Shown: piece after piece, positions 7,878-16,566 of the stretch
Numbering within the stretch: the stretch's first letter is position 1
How the letters are laid out: every line of letters starts with the position of its first letter
Assembly (NCBI RefSeq): GCF_904063065.1
Contig: NZ_CAJFCL010000008.1
Location: 248,001-312,000 of the forward strand
Reading direction: 5' to 3'
Length of the DNA stretch: 64,000 nt
Source: Pseudomonas paraversuta
Lineage (GTDB): Bacteria; Pseudomonadota; Gammaproteobacteria; Pseudomonadales; Pseudomonadaceae
The notes under the pieces: generated by a model
What the model was told of the DNA's origin: nothing
What the model saw: only the letters and a program-made list of their open reading frames with translations
The model's database searches: none
Position numbers and translations under genes: made by a program

Positions 7878-9467
7878 ATGAGTGCGGTTATTGATGACCA
7901 CGGGCCTGCGCAAGACCACGCCCACGGCCCGGCCAAAGGCCTTATGCGCTGGGTGTTGACCACCAACCATAAAGACATTGGCACCTTGTATCTGTGGTTC
8001 AGCTTCTGCATGTTTTTGCTCGGTGGATCCTTCGCCATGGTGATTCGCGCCGAACTGTTCCAGCCGGGATTACAGATTGTGGCGCCGGCCTTTTTCAACC
8101 AGATGACCACCATGCACGGGCTGATCATGGTATTTGGCGCAGTGATGCCGGCGTTTGTCGGGCTGGCCAACTGGATGATTCCGCTGATGATCGGCGCCCC
8201 CGACATGGCCTTGCCGCGGATGAACAACTTCAGTTTCTGGCTGTTGCCTGCCGCTTTCGCACTGCTGATCTCGACCCTGTTCATGGCCGGTGGCGGGCCT
8301 AATTTTGGCTGGACCTTCTACGCGCCACTGTCCACGACCTATGCCCCTGAAAGCGTGACTTATTTTATTTTTGCCATCCATTTAATGGGCATCAGTTCGA
8401 TCATGGGCGCGATCAACGTGATCGCCACCATCCTCAATTTGCGTGCTCCCGGCATGACGCTGATGAAAATGCCGCTGTTCGTCTGGACCTGGCTGATCAC
8501 GGCCTTCCTGCTGATAGCGGTGATGCCCGTGCTGGCAGGGGTGGTCACCATGATGTTGATGGACATCCACTTCGGCACCAGCTTCTTCAGTGCCGCGGGC
8601 GGCGGTGACCCGGTGTTGTTCCAGCATGTGTTCTGGTTCTTCGGCCACCCCGAGGTCTACATCATGATCCTGCCGGCCTTCGGTGCCATCAGCGCGATCA
8701 TTCCGACCTTCTCGCGCAAGCCGTTATTCGGCTACACCTCAATGGTCTACGCCACGGCCAGCATCGCCTTCCTGTCATTCATCGTCTGGGCCCACCATAT
8801 GTTTGTGGTGGGGATTCCCCTGGTCGGTGAACTGTTCTTTATGTATGCCACGCTGCTGATTGCGGTGCCGACCGGGGTCAAGGTCTTCAACTGGGTCAGC
8901 ACCATGTGGCAAGGCTCGCTGACCTTCGAGACGCCAATGCTGTTCGCCGTGGCCTTCGTAATTCTGTTCACCATCGGCGGGTTCTCCGGGTTGATGCTGG
9001 CCATCGCGCCGGCAGACTTCCAGTACCACGACACCTATTTCGTGGTCGCACATTTCCATTACGTACTGGTGCCGGGGGCGATTTTCGGGATCTTCGCTTC
9101 GACCTATTACTGGCTGCCGAAATGGACTGGCCACATGTACGACGAAACCCTCGGGAAGTTGCATTTCTGGCTGTCGTTTGTGGGCATGAACCTGACGTTC
9201 TTCCCGATGCACTTTGTCGGTCTGGCCGGCATGCCGCGCCGGGTTCCGGACTACAACCTGCAGTTCGCCGACTTCAACATGGTGTCCTCCATTGGCGGGT
9301 TCATGTTCGGCACTACGCAGCTTCTATTCCTGTTCATTGTCATCAAATGCATTCGTGGTGGCCCCAAGGCCCCCGCCAAACCCTGGGACGGCGCCGAAGG
9401 TCTGGAATGGAGCGTGCCCTCGCCCGCGCCATATCACACCTTCACCACGCCGCCGGAAATCAAGTGA
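7878..9467 (+). CDS. coxA: Cytochrome c oxidase subunit I
   Basis: A 529-residue heme-copper oxidase catalytic subunit with about twelve membrane helices. The heme a ligands and CuB ligands are in recognisable segments: TTMHGLIMVFG near the N terminus, WFFGHPEVYIMILPAFG (CuB His cross-linked to Tyr; the E and Y of a D-channel type-A oxidase), the HH pair in IVWAHHMFVVG, and HDTYFVVAHFHYVL. The start at 7878 follows GCAGGAGTCAGGAC. It reduces O2 to water while pumping protons. Confidence 0.97.
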   Translation: MSAVIDDHGPAQDHAHGPAKGLMRWVLTTNHKDIGTLYLWFSFCMFLLGGSFAMVIRAELFQPGLQIVAPAFFNQMTTMHGLIMVFGAVMPAFVGLANWMIPLMIGAPDMALPRMNNFSFWLLPAAFALLISTLFMAGGGPNFGWTFYAPLSTTYAPESVTYFIFAIHLMGISSIMGAINVIATILNLRAPGMTLMKMPLFVWTWLITAFLLIAVMPVLAGVVTMMLMDIHFGTSFFSAAGGGDPVLFQHVFWFFGHPEVYIMILPAFGAISAIIPTFSRKPLFGYTSMVYATASIAFLSFIVWAHHMFVVGIPLVGELFFMYATLLIAVPTGVKVFNWVSTMWQGSLTFETPMLFAVAFVILFTIGGFSGLMLAIAPADFQYHDTYFVVAHFHYVLVPGAIFGIFASTYYWLPKWTGHMYDETLGKLHFWLSFVGMNLTFFPMHFVGLAGMPRRVPDYNLQFADFNMVSSIGGFMFGTTQLLFLFIVIKCIRGGPKAPAKPWDGAEGLEWSVPSPAPYHTFTTPPEIK

Positions 9468-9485
9468 CCGGTGCATGCCGAGTCC

Positions 9486-9574
9486 CTGCAGGAGCGAGCT
9501 GGCTCGCAATGCAGACGGCCCGGTTTGCCTTGATAAATTCGCTGCTGTCATTGCGAGCAAGCTCGCCCCCACAG
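9486..9574. repeat. REP pair between coxA and ctaG
   Basis: Two inverted copies of a REP-like unit: GCAGGAGCGAGCTGGCTCGC near the left end and TGCGAGCAAGCTCGCCCCCA near the right end, with the short repeat CATTGC/GCAATG between. They sit inside the operon, in the 117 bp between coxA and ctaG, where they could stabilise coxBA mRNA or cause partial termination. Confidence 0.6.
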
Positions 9575-9584
9575 GAAGCCGCTT

Positions 9585-10157
9585 ATGGCTAACTCAACTG
9601 CGGTCAAACGCCTGGTCCTGCGCCTGTTGTTGATGGTGGTGGTGATGTTCGCCTTTGGTTTCGCCCTGGTGCCGATTTACGACGTGATGTGCAAAGCCTT
9701 CGGCATCAACGGCAAGACCGCCGGACAGTACGAAGGTGAGCAAGTGGTCGACCCGACCCGGCAGGTGCGCGTGCAGTTCTTGTCGACCAATGCCATCGAC
9801 ATGGTGTGGGAGTTCTATCCCAAGGGCGATCAGTTGGTGGTCAACCCCGGGGCGGTTAACGAGATGGTGTTTGTAGTCTCCAACCCCACTGACCACCCGA
9901 TGACGGCGCAAGCCGTGCCGAGTATTTCACCGGCCGAAGCCGCCCAGTACTTCCACAAGACCGAGTGTTTTTGCTTTACCCAACAGGTGTTGCAACCGGG
10001 CCAAAGCCTGGAGATGCCGATGCGTTTTATCGTCGACCGCGACATGCCCAAGGATGTGAAACACCTGACGCTGGCCTACACGCTGTTCGATATCACTGCT
10101 CGCCATCCGCCTGTCGCCGCTAACGCCGGCAAGGACGAAACCCGGCTTGCCCGATAA
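9585..10157 (+). CDS. ctaG: Cytochrome c oxidase assembly protein CtaG/Cox11
   Basis: A 190-residue copper chaperone that delivers copper to the CuB site of subunit I. One N-terminal membrane helix (about residues 10-29) with the periplasmic boundary Cys in DVMCKAFG, then an immunoglobulin-like domain carrying the copper motif ECFCFTQQ near residue 127. The length is typical of bacterial Cox11. The start is preceded by ACAGGAAG. It lies between coxA and coxC as in other pseudomonads. Confidence 0.94.
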   Translation: MANSTAVKRLVLRLLLMVVVMFAFGFALVPIYDVMCKAFGINGKTAGQYEGEQVVDPTRQVRVQFLSTNAIDMVWEFYPKGDQLVVNPGAVNEMVFVVSNPTDHPMTAQAVPSISPAEAAQYFHKTECFCFTQQVLQPGQSLEMPMRFIVDRDMPKDVKHLTLAYTLFDITARHPPVAANAGKDETRLAR

Positions 10158-10169
10158 GGAGAACGCTCC

Positions 10170-11057
10170 ATGGCAACTCACGATCACTACTATGTCCCGC
10201 CTCAAAGCAAGTGGCCGATCATTGCCACGGTGGGGCTGTTGGTCACGGTGTATGGCCTGGGCACCTGGTTCAACGACCTCAAGGCGGCGCGACCCGAGTC
10301 CCATGGCCCGCTGATTTTCTTTATTGGCGGCCTGATCGTTGCGTACATGCTGTTTGGCTGGTTCGGCGCAGTGATCAGGGAGAGCCGGGCCGGGCTATAC
10401 AGCGCGCAACTGGATCGTTCGTTTCGCTGGGGCATGACGTGGTTTATTTTTTCTGAAGTGATGTTCTTTATCGCGTTTTTTGGTGCGCTGTTTTACGTGC
10501 GGCACTTTTCCGGTCCGTGGTTGGGTGGCGAGGGCAGCAAGGCGGTGGCGCACATGCTGTGGCCTGACTTTCAGTTTGCCTGGCCGTTGCTGCACACCCC
10601 CGACCCTGCGCTATATCCACCGCCTAAAGGCACCATCAGCCCGTGGGGCTTGCCGCTGCTCAACACGGTGTTGCTGGTCAGTTCCAGCATCACCCTGACC
10701 ATCGCTCACCATGCCTTGAACAAGGGCCATCGCGGGGCGCTGAAGTTCTGGTTGGGCCTGACGGTTTTGCTCGGGGTCGGATTTTTGGGGTTTCAGGCCG
10801 AGGAGTACATCCACGCGTACAAAGAGCTGGGCCTGACTCTGGGCTCCGGGGTGTATGGCGCGACGTTCTTTATGCTCACCGGTTTCCACGGTGCCCACGT
10901 GACCATCGGCGCCCTGATTTTGCTGGTGATGCTGATCCGGGTGATACGCGGGCATTTCAATACCGAGCACCAGTTTGGTTTCCAGGCTGCGACCTGGTAC
11001 TGGCACTTTGTGGATGTGGTGTGGCTCGGGTTGTTCCTGTTCGTATACGTGTTGTGA
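10170..11057 (+). CDS. coxC: Cytochrome c oxidase subunit III
   Basis: A 295-residue integral membrane protein with about seven helices, including the conserved EVMFFIAFFGALFY and GFHGAHVTIG segments of subunit III, and a C-terminal HFVDVVWLGLFLFVYVL. It stabilises the oxidase core and proton uptake. AAGGAGAACGCTCC precedes the ATG. Its stop lies only 10 bp before the surf1 start. Confidence 0.96.
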   Translation: MATHDHYYVPPQSKWPIIATVGLLVTVYGLGTWFNDLKAARPESHGPLIFFIGGLIVAYMLFGWFGAVIRESRAGLYSAQLDRSFRWGMTWFIFSEVMFFIAFFGALFYVRHFSGPWLGGEGSKAVAHMLWPDFQFAWPLLHTPDPALYPPPKGTISPWGLPLLNTVLLVSSSITLTIAHHALNKGHRGALKFWLGLTVLLGVGFLGFQAEEYIHAYKELGLTLGSGVYGATFFMLTGFHGAHVTIGALILLVMLIRVIRGHFNTEHQFGFQAATWYWHFVDVVWLGLFLFVYVL

Positions 11058-11067
11058 GTCAGCGCCC

Positions 11068-11805
11068 ATGACGCGCTTTCGACCCGGCATCGCGCCGACA
11101 CTGGTGGTGCTGGCGTTACTGCCGCTGCTGGTGTTCCTGGGTTTTTGGCAACTGAGCCGCGGGGAGCAGAAACGCGCGCTGCTCGATAGCTACGCAGAAC
11201 GTCAGGCCGCCGCGCCGCTGACCGCAGGCCAGCTGCTGAATGTGGAGCAACCGGCCTTTCGCCGTGTGCAATTGCGGGGGCATTTAGACGGGCAACACAG
11301 CCTGCTGCTGGACAACCGTATGCGGGATGGCCAGGTCGGTGTCGAGCTGCTGCAACCCTTTCAGGATCAAGCCAGCGGCCAGTGGCTGCTGCTCAATCGT
11401 GGCTGGCTGCCGTGGCCGAGCCGTCACACACCGCCGGTATTCAGCACTGCGCAACAGACCCTGGATGTGCAGGCCTGGGTTTATGAGTCGCCAGGCGCCC
11501 CCTTTCAATTACACGCCGACCCGCTTGACGCGCCCTGGCCGCGGCTGGTGACGACGGTGGAGCCCGCCAAACTTTGGGCCGAGCTGGGCCGCGAAGGTTT
11601 TGCCGATGAAATCCGTATCGCCCCCGGCCCGGCCGCATATCAGGCTGACTGGCCACTTATTTCCACGGGCATGGGCCCGGAAAAACACACCGCCTATGCC
11701 GTGCAGTGGTTCGCCATGGCGCTGGCCCTGATCGGTCTTTATCTGTACCTCGGTTGGCACAACGCTCGGGAGAAACGTCATGGCAACGGCCATCAATCCG
11801 CCTGA
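11068..11805 (+). CDS. SURF1 family oxidase assembly protein
   Basis: A 245-residue Surf1/Shy1 homologue, needed for heme a insertion into subunit I. It shows two membrane helices at the ends (about 10-28 and 215-235) around a periplasmic domain, with FLGFWQLSRGEQK after helix 1, RGWLPW in the middle and HTAYAVQWFAMALALIG at the C terminus. ATG 11068 is the first good start after the coxC stop. In other pseudomonads a short DUF2909 gene normally sits between coxC and surf1; here there is no room for it. Confidence 0.92.
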   Translation: MTRFRPGIAPTLVVLALLPLLVFLGFWQLSRGEQKRALLDSYAERQAAAPLTAGQLLNVEQPAFRRVQLRGHLDGQHSLLLDNRMRDGQVGVELLQPFQDQASGQWLLLNRGWLPWPSRHTPPVFSTAQQTLDVQAWVYESPGAPFQLHADPLDAPWPRLVTTVEPAKLWAELGREGFADEIRIAPGPAAYQADWPLISTGMGPEKHTAYAVQWFAMALALIGLYLYLGWHNAREKRHGNGHQSA

Positions 11806-12373
11806 TACAGCTCGCGCCCCATCCCCTGCCACCCGGCGCCGCGGGCGATTGCAGCTGATCCTTATTCTGCTGCTGACCATCGGCCCCATGGTGCTGGCCA
11901 CGGGCATGTACAAACTCAAGTTCTGGGTGCCTGAAAGCCGCAGCTATCACGGAGAACTGCTGGGGAACGGGCAGAACCGCGCGGCCCTTGGCGTCGTGAC
12001 CGATGAGCAGCGCTGGCAACTGCTGGTAACGGCCCCCCAAGGCTGTGCTGCCGATTGCCAGCAGTTGGTGTATCTGGCACGCCAGCTTCAGGTCGGACTG
12101 GGCCGCGATGCGTCGCGGGCGAGCCACGGCTTGGCGGTGGCGCAGCCGGTGGACGCGCAATACGCCGCCAAATTGCAACGCGAGTATCCGCAATTACAGC
12201 GCTACACACTGGACCTGCCGACTTATACACAGGGCGCTGAAGGCAATGGCGCGGCGCAACTGTGGATAATCGACCCCCACGGCAATCTGGTGCTGCGCTA
12301 CGACCCGCAGGTCAACGGTAAGGACGTGCTCAACGACCTCCGCCATCTGCTGAAGCTGTCCAACATCGGATAG
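11780..12373 (+). CDS. Oxidase-operon thioredoxin-like membrane protein
   Basis: A 197-residue protein, one N-terminal membrane helix (about residues 25-45), followed by a periplasmic domain with a thioredoxin/SCO-like outline: the pair of cysteines in QGCAADCQQL (CxxxC, as in SCO proteins) and LWIIDPHGNLVLRYDP near the C terminus, typical of the last strands of that fold. Its start overlaps the end of surf1 by 26 bp and has GGGAGAAACGTC upstream. It probably assists copper or redox steps in oxidase assembly; this is inference. PAO1 PA0111 is the positional equivalent from memory. Confidence 0.75.
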   Translation: MATAINPPDTARAPSPATRRRGRLQLILILLLTIGPMVLATGMYKLKFWVPESRSYHGELLGNGQNRAALGVVTDEQRWQLLVTAPQGCAADCQQLVYLARQLQVGLGRDASRASHGLAVAQPVDAQYAAKLQREYPQLQRYTLDLPTYTQGAEGNGAAQLWIIDPHGNLVLRYDPQVNGKDVLNDLRHLLKLSNIG

Positions 12374-12383
12374 GGGCCAGGTC

Positions 12384-13463
12384 ATGGCTAAAGCTGGATT
12401 TCGTCTCGCATTGTTGGCCACCTTGCTGGCGCTGGTGGTGGTATTGCTCGGCGCCTACACCCGCCTGACCCATGCAGGCCTCGGCTGCCCGGACTGGCCG
12501 GGTTGCTACGGTTTTATCAGCGTGCCGCAAAGTGAGGCGCAACTGGCCCACGCCGAGCTGCACTTTCCCGATGCCCCGGTGCAGGCCGACAAAGGCTGGA
12601 GCGAGATGGTGCACCGCTATTTTGCCGGCACCCTCGGGCTGTTGATTCTGCTGCTGGCGGCACGGGCCTGGAGCCAGCGTCGGTTGCAGGATCAGCCGTT
12701 AAAACTGCCGTTGTTTATTTTGTTGGTGGTGATCGCACAAGCGGCCTTTGGCATGTGGACGGTAACGCTCAAGTTGTGGCCCCAGGTGGTGACGGGGCAT
12801 TTGCTCGGCGGGTTTGCGACCCTGAGTTTGTTGTTTTTACTGACCTTGCGTCTGTCCGGGGTGCTGCCCGCCCTGGCTATCCCCCGCCGCCTGCAGCGCT
12901 GGGCAACGGCCGGGCTGGTGTTGGCGGTCATGCAAATCGCGCTGGGGGGCTGGGTCAGTTCCAACTACGCAGCCGTGGCCTGCGTCGATCTGCCGACTTG
13001 TCATGGTGAATGGTGGCCCCAGGCCGACTTCGCCAATGGCTTTCATCTGACCCAGCATATCGGCCCCAACTATTTGGGCGGGCAACTGGACAGCGAGGCG
13101 CGCACTGCCATTCACCTTACCCACAGGCTCGGCGCTGTGCTGCTGACCCTGGTGTTATTGGGCCTGGCCTGGCAACTGCGCAAAGTCGGCATGACCCGGT
13201 TGGCGGGCTTGCTGCTGCTGGCGCTGGGAGTGCAGATCAGCCTGGGAATGAGCAATGTGCTGTTTGGTCTGCCACTGGTGGTCGCGGTGGCTCACAACGC
13301 GGGGGGCGCGGCGTTGTTGCTGACGCTGGTGCTGGTCAATTACCACGCCCGCACGGCATTGGTCAGGGTCAAGGCCCCGCGCTTCTCCCGCTGGATTTTC
13401 AGCCCCCGGCGCCATACGCCCGGTCTCGTCACCCTCAAAGGAGAATTGCCATGGCGACCGTGA
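12384..13463 (+). CDS. ctaA: Heme A synthase (COX15/CtaA)
   Basis: A 359-residue polytopic membrane protein that oxidises the C8 methyl of heme O to a formyl group. It shows the two-fold repeated four-helix arrangement with histidines of the COX15 family: TRLTHAGLGCPDWPGCYG near the N terminus, EMVHRYFAGTLG, VTGHLLGGFATL, HLTHRLGAVLLT and VAHNAGGAALLL. It ends 13 bp inside the next gene, so translation is probably coupled to cyoE. Confidence 0.93.
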   Translation: MAKAGFRLALLATLLALVVVLLGAYTRLTHAGLGCPDWPGCYGFISVPQSEAQLAHAELHFPDAPVQADKGWSEMVHRYFAGTLGLLILLLAARAWSQRRLQDQPLKLPLFILLVVIAQAAFGMWTVTLKLWPQVVTGHLLGGFATLSLLFLLTLRLSGVLPALAIPRRLQRWATAGLVLAVMQIALGGWVSSNYAAVACVDLPTCHGEWWPQADFANGFHLTQHIGPNYLGGQLDSEARTAIHLTHRLGAVLLTLVLLGLAWQLRKVGMTRLAGLLLLALGVQISLGMSNVLFGLPLVVAVAHNAGGAALLLTLVLVNYHARTALVRVKAPRFSRWIFSPRRHTPGLVTLKGELPWRP

Positions 13464-14350
13464 CTGGCGAACATCAGCGCCAGGGGCTCTGGCGTGACTA
13501 TCTGGAGCTGACCAAGCCGAGGGTGGTCCTGATGATGCTGGTTACTTCGCTGGTGGGCATGTTTCTGGCTACCCGCGCGGGCGTGCCGTGGACGGTACTG
13601 GTGTTCGGAAACCTGGGGATTGGCCTGTGCGCCGGTGGCGCGGCGGCGGTCAATCATGTGGTGGATCGGCGTATTGATGCCATGATGGCCCGCACCCATA
13701 AGCGACCGCTGGCCGAAGGGCGGGTTTCACCGCTGGCGGGATTGTCGTTCGCGCTATTGCTGTCGCTGTCGGGGCTGGTGCTGCTATTGGTGTACACCAA
13801 TGCCCTGGCGGCCTGGCTAACGCTGGCTTCTCTATTGGGCTACGCGCTTATTTACACAGGCTTTCTGAAGCGGGCCACGCCGCAAAATATCGTGATCGGC
13901 GGGCTGGCCGGTGCGGCGCCGCCGCTGCTGGGCTGGGTGGCGGTCACGGGGCATGTCACCGCCGAGCCGTTGCTGCTGGTGTTGATCATCTTTGCCTGGA
14001 CCCCACCGCACTTTTGGGCGCTGGCGATCCACCGCAAGGCGGAGTACGCCAAAGCGGATATCCCCATGTTGCCCGTGACCCACGGCGAGCACTACACCAA
14101 GGTACATATTCTGCTGTACACCCTCGTGCTGCTGGCGGTCAGCTTGCTGCCCTTTGTGATTCACATGAGCGGCCTGCTCTATCTGGTATGTGCACTAGTG
14201 TTGGGCGCACGCTTTCTGCATTGGGCTTGGGTGCTGTACCGTGGCACTGCGCCGCACGCTGCGATCAACACCTTCAAGTACTCTATTTACTACTTGCTGC
14301 TGCTATTTATCGCGCTGCTTGTCGATCATTACTTAGTGTTGAACCTATGA
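13451..14350 (+). CDS. cyoE: Protoheme IX farnesyltransferase (heme O synthase)
   Basis: A 299-residue UbiA-type prenyltransferase adding a farnesyl group to protoheme; its product feeds CtaA. Key motifs are ELTKPRVVLMML, the first Asp-rich loop NHVVDRRIDAMMARTHKRPLA (positions about 70-90) and the second WTPPHFWALAIHRKAEYAKADIPML. About eight helices. The ATG at 13451 follows AAAGGAGAATTGCC. It overlaps ctaA by 13 bp and sco by ATGA. Also called ctaB in this context. Confidence 0.95.
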   Translation: MATVTGEHQRQGLWRDYLELTKPRVVLMMLVTSLVGMFLATRAGVPWTVLVFGNLGIGLCAGGAAAVNHVVDRRIDAMMARTHKRPLAEGRVSPLAGLSFALLLSLSGLVLLLVYTNALAAWLTLASLLGYALIYTGFLKRATPQNIVIGGLAGAAPPLLGWVAVTGHVTAEPLLLVLIIFAWTPPHFWALAIHRKAEYAKADIPMLPVTHGEHYTKVHILLYTLVLLAVSLLPFVIHMSGLLYLVCALVLGARFLHWAWVLYRGTAPHAAINTFKYSIYYLLLLFIALLVDHYLVLNL

Positions 14351-14982
14351 CTAAAACTCAAAAAACCGTTTATATCCTCGTCGCGCTGGTGGCATTGGTC
14401 ATGGGCCTGACGTTTAACAAAATGATGTCGAGCAAAAGCCAGGGCGACAACACGTCCCTGATCGATGCCGGGATCATTCTGCTGCCGCAGAGCCGTCATT
14501 TGCCGGATGTGAAGATGACCGACCAGAACGGTCAGCCGGTGCTCATGAATGAACTGAAAGACAAGTGGAGCATGCTGTTTTTCGGCTACACCTTCTGCCC
14601 GGACATCTGCCCGACCACCCTCGCCCAGCTGCGTCAGATCAAAAGTGAACTGCCCAAGGACGTACAGGACAAACTGCAGATCGTGCTGGTCAGTGTCGAC
14701 CCGAACCGCGATACGCCGCAGCAGCTCAAGCAATACCTGGGCTACTTCGACCCGCAGTTCGTGGGGCTGACCCCTGCTTCCATAGAAGATCTGCAAACAC
14801 TGGCGAATGCCGTGAGCATCCCGTTCATCCCGGCGGATACCAGCAAGCCCAACTACACCGTCGACCACAGTGGCAACCTGGCGCTGATCGGGCCGGACGG
14901 CACCCAGCGGGGTTTCATTCGCGCACCGTTCAACACCGCCAAAATGGTTGCCCAATTGCCGGGGTTGGTAGAGCGCAAATAA
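14347..14982 (+). CDS. SCO1/SenC family copper chaperone
   Basis: A 211-residue membrane-anchored thioredoxin-fold protein that metallates or reduces the CuA site of subunit II. One N-terminal helix (about residues 8-24); the copper motif is CPDIC (Cys84, Cys88) in FGYTFCPDICPTT, with a distal His in YTVDHSGNLALIGPDG. Its ATG overlaps the cyoE stop (ATGA). It is the last gene of the oxidase operon; a perfect palindrome follows the stop. Confidence 0.93.
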   Translation: MTKTQKTVYILVALVALVMGLTFNKMMSSKSQGDNTSLIDAGIILLPQSRHLPDVKMTDQNGQPVLMNELKDKWSMLFFGYTFCPDICPTTLAQLRQIKSELPKDVQDKLQIVLVSVDPNRDTPQQLKQYLGYFDPQFVGLTPASIEDLQTLANAVSIPFIPADTSKPNYTVDHSGNLALIGPDGTQRGFIRAPFNTAKMVAQLPGLVERK

Positions 14983-14999
14983 AGGACGCGAGGGGCAAT

Positions 15000-15025
15000 C
15001 TGTAGGAGCGAGCTCGCTCCTACAG
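15000..15025. terminator. Perfect 26-bp palindrome between sco and metQ
   Basis: A perfect REP-type palindrome whose half-site reads CTGTAGGAGCGAG. It lies in the 56 bp between two convergent operons and probably serves as a bidirectional terminator, though no long T-run follows. Confidence 0.6.
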
Positions 15026-15038
15026 AAAGATCAGAGGA

Positions 15039-15809
15039 TCAGAACGCCGGGATGATGGCGCCTTTGTACTTCTCGTTGATGAACGCTTTCACTTCAGGGC
15101 TGTGCAAGGCAGCAACCAACTTCTGCATATCAGCCGAGTCTTTGTCGTCCGGGCGAGCGACCAGAATGTTCACGTAAGGCGAATCGCTGCCTTCAATGAC
15201 CAGGGCGTCTTTTTCCGGGTTCAGCTTGGCTTCCAGCGCGTAGTTGGTGTTGATCAACGCCAGATCGACTTGAGTCAGAACACGGGGGATGGTCGCTGCT
15301 TCCAGCTCGCGGAATTTCAGGTTCTTGGCGTTCTGTTCGATGTCTTTTGGCGTCGACAGGATGTTGCTCGAGTCCTTGAGCTTGATCAGGCCCGCCTTGT
15401 CCAGCAACAACAGGGCACGGCCGCCGTTGGTGGCGTCGTTCGGAATGACCACGGTGGCCCCGTTCGGCAGATCATCCAGCTTCTTGTACTTGCTGGAGTA
15501 AGCACCCAGTGGTTCCAGGTGTACGGCTGCAACGCTGACCAGGTTAGTCCCCTTGGCCTTGTTGAATTCGTCCAGGTACGGCTGGTGCTGGAAGAAGTTG
15601 GCATCCAGACGTTTTTCGGCCACCTGCACGTTTGGCTGGATGTAGTCGGTGAAAACCTTGACCTTGAGGTTCACGCCCTCTTTGGCCAGTGCCGGTTTCA
15701 CGAACTCCAGAATCTCGGCGTGGGGTACCGGTGTGGCCGCGACCGACAGATCGCCGGCATGGGCGGAAAATGCGGCTACAGCGGCCACGGCAGCAAATAA
15801 CTTCTTCAT
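15039..15809 (-). CDS. metQ: Methionine ABC transporter substrate-binding protein
   Basis: A 256-residue periplasmic binding protein of the NlpA/MetQ family. It has a Sec signal (1-18, AFSAHA) with no lipobox cysteine, then the family landmarks VAATPVPHAEILEFVKP, TDYIQPN, FFQHQPYLDEFN and VVIPNDATNGGRALLLL. It delivers D/L-methionine to MetI/MetN. The operon order on this strand is metN-metI-metQ; the gap from metI is 82 bp. Confidence 0.92.
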   Translation of the reverse strand: MKKLFAAVAAVAAFSAHAGDLSVAATPVPHAEILEFVKPALAKEGVNLKVKVFTDYIQPNVQVAEKRLDANFFQHQPYLDEFNKAKGTNLVSVAAVHLEPLGAYSSKYKKLDDLPNGATVVIPNDATNGGRALLLLDKAGLIKLKDSSNILSTPKDIEQNAKNLKFRELEAATIPRVLTQVDLALINTNYALEAKLNPEKDALVIEGSDSPYVNILVARPDDKDSADMQKLVAALHSPEVKAFINEKYKGAIIPAF

Positions 15810-15891
15810 TCAGCAACTCCTTGTGAACACCCGACTTCAGGTGCCTGCCAGCCCTGGGCTGGCGGTTACGTTTATTAACGAGAGGTCGCGC

Positions 15892-16566
15892 TTACTTGCG
15901 CGAAAAGTGCACCACTAGCCGATCACCAACGGTTTGCAGAATTTGCACCAGAATCAGCAACAGCACCACCGTGACAATCATCACGTCGGTCTGGAAGCGC
16001 TGATAGCCGAAACGGATCGCCAAATCACCCAGGCCGCCGGCGCCGACCACACCTGCCATGGCGGTGTAGGACACCAGCGTAATGGCGGTCACGGTAATCG
16101 CTGCAAAGATGCCGGGGCGCGCTTCAGGCAACAAGGCGCTGGTAATGATCTGACGCGTGCTGGCGCCCATGGCCTGAGTCGCTTCGATGATGCCGCGATC
16201 CACTTCACGCAGCGCGGTCTCGACCAGACGGGCGAAGAACGGCGTAGCGCCGACCACCAAAGGTGGGATCGCCCCCGCTACGCCCAGGGAGGTTCCGGTA
16301 ATCAGAACGGTGAGCGGGATCATCACAATCAACAAAATGATGAATGGCAGCGAACGCAGAATGTTCACCGCCAGTGACAATATGGCGTATACCGCCTTTT
16401 GCTCGAACAGTTGGCGCGGGCTGCACAAAAACAGCAGTACGCCCAGCGGCAGGCCAAGCAGGATGGTGAACAGCAGCGAGCCGCCGAGCATCATCATGGT
16501 GTCGCCGGTTGCCAGCCAGATTTCGAACCAGTCAATGTTGGAAAAGAAACTCAACAGGGATTCCAT
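15892..16566 (-). CDS. metI: Methionine ABC transporter permease
   Basis: A 224-residue inner membrane permease with about five helices. The EAA-like coupling loop appears as GIIEATQAMGASTRQII, followed by LPEARPGIFAAITVTAITLVSYTAMAGVVGAGGLGDLAI, which is characteristic of MetI. The start codon overlaps the stop of metN by a single base. It forms the channel of the methionine importer. Confidence 0.94.
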   Translation of the reverse strand: MESLLSFFSNIDWFEIWLATGDTMMMLGGSLLFTILLGLPLGVLLFLCSPRQLFEQKAVYAILSLAVNILRSLPFIILLIVMIPLTVLITGTSLGVAGAIPPLVVGATPFFARLVETALREVDRGIIEATQAMGASTRQIITSALLPEARPGIFAAITVTAITLVSYTAMAGVVGAGGLGDLAIRFGYQRFQTDVMIVTVVLLLILVQILQTVGDRLVVHFSRK

